Shown: one piece after another, positions 5,655 to 8,330 of the stretch
Numbering within the stretch: position 1 is the first letter of the stretch
Layout: every line of letters begins with the position of its first letter
NCBI GenBank assembly: GCA_030834835.1
Contig: JAUQXD010000418.1
Span: 1-8,330 of the forward strand
DNA length: 8,330 nt
Origin: Thermoflexales bacterium
GTDB taxonomy: Bacteria > Chloroflexota > Anaerolineae > Fen-1058
Direction of reading: 5' to 3'
Notes under the pieces: model-generated
Told to the model about the DNA's origin: nothing
Databases searched by the model: none
Seen by the model: the letters and a program-made list of their open reading frames with translations, nothing else
Made by a program: the position numbers and the translations under genes

Positions 5655-6499
5655 CGGCTGTCCTCTGCAGTCGCCATGAAGCCCCGGATGGCCTGGATCA
5701 CTTCGGCGGATCGCTCCGACGGCGCATTGTGACCCGCGCGCTCAATAATCTCCAGGCGCGCATTGGGTATGCCAGCTGCGAGTTCAACTTGATGCTCAGG
5801 CGGGAACTGAAAGTCGTCACGCCCGGCCAAAACCAGGGTGGGGACATTGATCTCGCCGAGCCGATCCATCACTGTCCAGCTCTTGAGCAATTGGCTGAAT
5901 CCAAAGATGAGCGCCTCGGGTCGGGGCCGCATGTGCCGCCCGTGGATCATTTCGCGGATCAACAGCCAGAGGCTGGGGCGATGGTAGTAGGCGCTGCCAA
6001 ACTTCAGCATGGCGGGCATCATTTCATTGGGCGCAATCTGCCCATTAAAGAAACGCCGGGCCATCCCCACCGCCCCCGCACTGTAACCGCGCTTTGCCAG
6101 AATCTCCGGCGCATTCTGCTGCACCCAGCGAATGTCGCCGCACGTATCCAGCAGCAGGAGATGCGACAGGCTGTGTGGATAACGGAGCGCATACTCCAGG
6201 GCGACCATGCCGCCGAAGGAATGCCCCAGCACTGCCCACTTCTCGAAGCCCAGCGTCTGACGCAGCGCGTCCGCATCCGCGGTCAGGTTCTCCCAGGTCG
6301 TGGATGAGACCGACGCTCCCTCGGAGCGGCCATTGCAGCGATGATCATAGAAGATCAGCGTGAAGCCATCCGCGCAAGGCCGAAGTGACGACAGGGTGGT
6401 GTGATCGACGCCGGGGCCGCCATGCATAAGTAACAACGGATACCCGTGTCCGATGACGTCCACGAAGAGGGCTGCGCCTCGAATCGAAATGGTGGTCAC
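5651..6499 (-). CDS. Alpha/beta hydrolase, proline-iminopeptidase-like
   Basis: A 282-residue cytosolic alpha/beta-fold hydrolase. Counting from the chosen start, the oxyanion-hole motif HGGPG is at 26-30, the DxR-x-x-GRS loop (YDHRCNGRS) at about 51-59, the nucleophile elbow GHSFGG at 92-97 with Ser94, the acid in LAGRDDFQFPPEH (Asp229), and the catalytic His257 in RAGHNAPSER. HGGPG plus the cap-domain helices of the middle third resemble proline iminopeptidase and related esterases (peptidase family S33), so it may cleave short peptides or esters; the substrate is not readable. I chose GTG at 6499 because GGGGAG lies 7 bases upstream; the longer TTG start at 6514 would consume that ribosome site and adds five unconvincing residues. 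The Cys in DHRCNGRS replaces the usual Gly. Its TGA overlaps the GTG of the serine hydrolase. It is 70 bases downstream of the nitroreductase-type gene. Confidence 0.9.
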   Translation of the reverse strand: MTTISIRGAALFVDVIGHGYPLLLMHGGPGVDHTTLSSLRPCADGFTLIFYDHRCNGRSEGASVSSTTWENLTADADALRQTLGFEKWAVLGHSFGGMVALEYALRYPHSLSHLLLLDTCGDIRWVQQNAPEILAKRGYSAGAVGMARRFFNGQIAPNEMMPAMLKFGSAYYHRPSLWLLIREMIHGRHMRPRPEALIFGFSQLLKSWTVMDRLGEINVPTLVLAGRDDFQFPPEHQVELAAGIPNARLEIIERAGHNAPSERSAEVIQAIRGFMATAEDSR

Positions 6500-6506
6500 G
6501 ATTGCT

Positions 6507-6512
6507 CTCCCC
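6507..6512 (-). promoter_or_regulatory. Ribosome binding site that fixes the GTG start of the alpha/beta hydrolase
   Basis: GGGGAG on the minus strand, 7 bases before the GTG at 6499-6497. It decides between that GTG and the upstream in-frame TTG at 6514. Confidence 0.65.
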
Positions 6513-6569
6513 AAACGCAGCGTGGTAAGCCGGGCCTGACTATGCCATGAGCGAACAACACGCTGGCGA

Positions 6570-7013
6570 TCAACACAATTGGACGCGGATCATTACCACC
6601 GTCTGCACCGCTTTCTCAACTTCTTCTCCCTTGGGGTTTCCCTGATCGTCGAAGGTCACGCCGTAATATTTAGCGTCACTCGGCACCTTCCGCAGGTGCG
6701 TTGCTAGCCCCGCGGCGATGGCTGGCTTGTCCTCGGCGATCGGTTCGGCCAACCCTTCGAGATCGCGGCCTCGCAAGCGCAGGGTGATCGGTGCGTCGCC
6801 GGTCAAGTTTTTCCACCAATCGGCATGGGTAAAAATGGTCACCTGACCGTCGGATTGGGAGTAACTGACCGGGGTGGTATAGGTCTTCCCGGTCTTGCGC
6901 CCGGTGAAGGTGATCAGCAAGACGATGTTGCTGACCAGCCCGTGCGCCGGCGAGCGTAACACGAGTTTCATGGCAGAATTGACAATTGGCGGGACAGTTG
7001 GTGTTTGGGACAT
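6570..7013 (-). CDS. Deazaflavin (F420)-dependent nitroreductase-family protein (DDN type)
   Basis: A 147-residue protein with the hallmarks of the DDN/nitroreductase-quinone-reductase split-barrel family: LLITFTGRKTGKTYTTPVSY (residues 32-51), where the GRKTGK stretch contacts the F420 phosphate/tail in characterised relatives, FTHADWWKNL (61-70), ITLRLRGRDLEGLAEPI (76-92) and a C-terminal VVMIRVQL strand. Family members use reduced F420 to reduce quinones, nitro compounds or conjugated double bonds; a specific substrate cannot be named. The ATG at 7013 is set by an AAAGAGG ribosome site 5 bases upstream. The longer reading frame reaching back to 7160 only reads the preceding gene's 3' end out of frame and is not used. 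Thirteen bases separate it from the membrane-protein gene; 70 bases follow before the next gene. It is the strongest pointer in the window to an F420-making host. Confidence 0.9.
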   Translation of the reverse strand: MSQTPTVPPIVNSAMKLVLRSPAHGLVSNIVLLITFTGRKTGKTYTTPVSYSQSDGQVTIFTHADWWKNLTGDAPITLRLRGRDLEGLAEPIAEDKPAIAAGLATHLRKVPSDAKYYGVTFDDQGNPKGEEVEKAVQTVVMIRVQLC

Positions 7014-7026
7014 TTCAGCCTCTTTC

Positions 7027-7084
7027 TTACGATTTCGCTTGTTCAGCCAGGTATGCCCGGTAAGCTCCGGCCAGGGCACCAGCC
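7027..7084 (-). repeat. Gene-end direct repeat, copy A
   Basis: The last 58 bases of the membrane-protein gene are a near copy of 8268-8330. A 15-base block is identical at the far end; the rest shows scattered third-position-like changes, a 2-base length difference near 7065, and different final codons. The pattern indicates paralogous coding sequence rather than a mobile or regulatory repeat. Confidence 0.7.
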
Positions 7085-8235
7085 GGTGTGTCAACGCCAC
7101 GACCACACACCCTGCACGGGCCGCGCCGCCGGTAAGAGTAGCCCAACGTCGCCACCGCAAGCGTTACACCCCAAACTGGGAACAGCAAGGTGGGGCCGAG
7201 CTGGAAGATGATTGCCCCGATGATCTCTATATCCTCTGCCCCAGTGGCAGCCAATTTAGCGACCATCTGGGCTAAGCCGGACCATATTCCGATGCCACCC
7301 ACGATCAGCAACACCGATACGAGCGAGGCCGGGACTACCGCCAGCGCGATCGGGACCCGGCGTCCAGCCAGGCCGATCATCCAGCGCGGGAATACCTCAC
7401 CCCAGCGCTGCACCAATCCGAGCATGAGGACGGCTCCCACCAGGCCGAACGTCGCCAGGAAGAGTCCTGAGATCCACGTCCCACTCTCTTGACCGAGACG
7501 CAGGTATTCCTCGCTCATCCCCAACGGGAACCCCAGCGCCCAGGCGTAACGGGTGAGGGCGTAGAAGACGGGCGACACCATCGCCACGTACACGGCGATC
7601 CGGCCCCAGCGCGCGGCTTTGATAGGGCTTGTCCACCCCTCCAGGCTGTCTCGGCGGCCACAATACAGGCAGGCATCTCCGCTCCGTCGAGCATAGCAGA
7701 CGGTGGCTGCCAGCCAGAGAAACCCGCCGATCAGACACAACAATTGGTGGATCGTCGCCCATTGAGTCCAAGCCTCAAGCAACCGCTGGCTGATCTCGGT
7801 GCCAGTGAAGAGGCCGAAGACGGTATAGGGGATATAACCGAGCTTGACCAGCAGATCGAGGGCCGTCATGAGCAGCAGGAGGACCCCGGCGAGCAGTGCT
7901 CCGGTAGTTATGAGGAGAGGCCGGAGCGCCTTGCTTCGTACCCCACGCAGCATCGCCGCTCCCACCGCCGCCGCCGGAATCCCTGCCATCATCACGACGA
8001 CCCAGGCCACGCCCGGTCCGAACCGTCCAAGCAACGGCGCCATAACGTCGGGCACGGTTTCGGGGGTGTAAGGGAACCCGCGTCCGCTCACTGCCCAGTA
8101 GACCCCCAGCGCGGCGTAGATGAGCGACCATGCGACTGCCGCGTAAGGCGCCCAGCGCTGCCAGCCGCGAACCCCTCCACCACGAGCGGGCACGACACTG
8201 GCCAGCCCCTTTGAATCAGTGATTAGAGTTTTCAA
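7027..8235 (-). CDS. Polytopic membrane protein with two CxxCGR motifs, unknown function
   Basis: A 402-residue protein with about eight hydrophobic helices (roughly 28-50, 75-98, 107-130, 157-182, 211-233, 252-277, 293-321, 337-364). Two Cys pairs of the same form stand out: CLYCGRR at 189-195, in the loop after helix four, and CRVCGRG at 374-380, just after the last helix. With an even number of helices between them, the two pairs lie on the same side of the membrane and could jointly bind one metal or form a redox pair. The C-terminal tail (AGAYRAYLAEQAKS) is alanine-rich and short. I do not recognise a named family; no transporter or enzyme signature is visible. The start is a TTG at 8235 with AGGAG 6 bases upstream; the longer frame to 8325 merely overlaps the tail of the previous gene. 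It begins 32 bases after that gene, which is evidently a paralogue, and ends 13 bases before the DDN-type gene. Confidence 0.82.
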   Translation of the reverse strand: MKTLITDSKGLASVVPARGGGVRGWQRWAPYAAVAWSLIYAALGVYWAVSGRGFPYTPETVPDVMAPLLGRFGPGVAWVVVMMAGIPAAAVGAAMLRGVRSKALRPLLITTGALLAGVLLLLMTALDLLVKLGYIPYTVFGLFTGTEISQRLLEAWTQWATIHQLLCLIGGFLWLAATVCYARRSGDACLYCGRRDSLEGWTSPIKAARWGRIAVYVAMVSPVFYALTRYAWALGFPLGMSEEYLRLGQESGTWISGLFLATFGLVGAVLMLGLVQRWGEVFPRWMIGLAGRRVPIALAVVPASLVSVLLIVGGIGIWSGLAQMVAKLAATGAEDIEIIGAIIFQLGPTLLFPVWGVTLAVATLGYSYRRRGPCRVCGRGVDTPAGALAGAYRAYLAEQAKS

Positions 8236-8241
8236 GTTTTT

Positions 8242-8246
8242 CTCCT
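8242..8246 (-). promoter_or_regulatory. Ribosome binding site that fixes the TTG start of the membrane protein
   Basis: AGGAG on the minus strand, 6 bases before the TTG at 8235-8233. No ATG or GTG in this frame lies between the preceding gene and the first conserved hydrophobic segment with a comparable site, so the rare TTG start is preferred. Confidence 0.6.
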
Positions 8247-8267
8247 GACCGCGCAATAGCGGCTTAT

Positions 8268-8330
8268 TTAATGAAGTTTCGCCTGTTCGGCCAGATGTGC
8301 CTGGTAAGCTTTCCAGCCAGGGCACCAGCC
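8268..8330 (-). CDS. 3' end of a paralogue of the downstream membrane-protein gene (starts outside the window)
   Basis: The last 20 codons of a gene that enters from the right edge, ending at TAA (8270-8268). The visible tail is GWCPGWKAYQAHLAEQAKLH. Its final part matches the end of the 7027-8235 protein (AYRAYLAEQAKS), and the DNA of the two 3' ends is about 80-85 % identical over some 58 bases. This is best explained by two tandem paralogous membrane-protein genes. It ends 32 bases before the TTG of the next gene and so probably belongs to the same transcript. Function unknown. Confidence 0.65.
   Translation of the reverse strand, partial: GWCPGWKAYQAHLAEQAKLH
8268..8330 (-). repeat. Gene-end direct repeat, copy B (cut by the window edge)
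   Basis: Partner of the 7027-7084 repeat, same orientation, about 1.24 kb apart. It contains 2 extra bases after the GCCCTGGCTGGA block, which shifts the reading frame upstream of that point relative to copy A. Similarity runs to the window edge and presumably continues. Confidence 0.7.

Noticed and set aside
6518..6565. Inverted repeat CAGCGTG / CACGCTG between the DDN-type gene and the alpha/beta hydrolase
   Set aside because: Arms are only 7 bp with a 34-base loop and no T-run; insufficient for terminator or operator.
7014..7160. N-terminal extension of the DDN-type protein
   Set aside because: It only reads the membrane-protein 3' end out of frame; a strong ribosome site sits right before the internal ATG at 7013.
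8236..8325. N-terminal extension of the membrane protein to an ATG at 8325
   Set aside because: The segment overlaps the paralogue tail in another frame and contains no hydrophobic or conserved block; the TTG at 8235 has a good ribosome site.

Overview
This is a gene-dense bacterial window of roughly 57-60 % GC (estimated by eye). Every convincing gene lies on the minus strand, so the biological order runs from base 8330 down to base 1. No RNA genes, CRISPR array, transposase or insertion-sequence ends were found. Three proteins belong to families that include coenzyme F420 users (one deazaflavin-dependent nitroreductase type, two split-barrel PPOX type). With the GTG/TTG starts and the small hydrolases, this fits a Chloroflexota genome best, with Actinomycetota second. 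That is an inference from protein style; no marker gene is present.

Right and central part (8330 to 1179) is one collinear run that looks like a long operon. In transcription order it holds: the tail of an off-window gene (8268-8330); an 8-helix membrane protein with two CxxCGR motifs (7027-8235) whose 3' end is a near-repeat of that first gene's 3' end; a DDN-type oxidoreductase (6570-7013); an alpha/beta hydrolase (5651-6499); a beta-lactamase-fold serine hydrolase with C-terminal membrane helices (4203-5654, GTGA overlap with the previous gene); a lipoyl-less 2-oxoacid-dehydrogenase-type acyltransferase (3375-4184); a TIGR01777-type NAD(P) epimerase (2484-3347); two tandem PPOX-fold proteins (2013-2432, 1581-2006); and a single-domain response regulator (1179-1544). 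Gaps are mostly 4-overlap to about 50 bases. The content suggests small-molecule or acyl/ester redox chemistry, but no substrate can be read from the sequence.

Left part (1178 to 1) is different. A promoter-like pair near 1031-1059 precedes a conserved-looking gene broken by a frameshift at an A5 run (490-974). Twelve bases later comes a relic of a type I restriction-modification methyltransferase gene (hsdM, 331-477): the start and one later segment survive, joined by a large internal deletion and a further frameshift. This looks like a decayed restriction/defence locus. Immediately after it lie an intact 69-residue Nif11-domain gene (118-327) and, overlapping it by ATGA, the first 40 codons of a further gene (1-121) that runs off the window.

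Most notable points: the translationally coupled Nif11 plus partner pair built on the remains of a restriction locus; the hsdM relic, which is too fragmented to appear as an ordinary ORF; the tandem CxxC membrane-protein paralogues; and the coupled hydrolase/acyltransferase/F420-type cassette.
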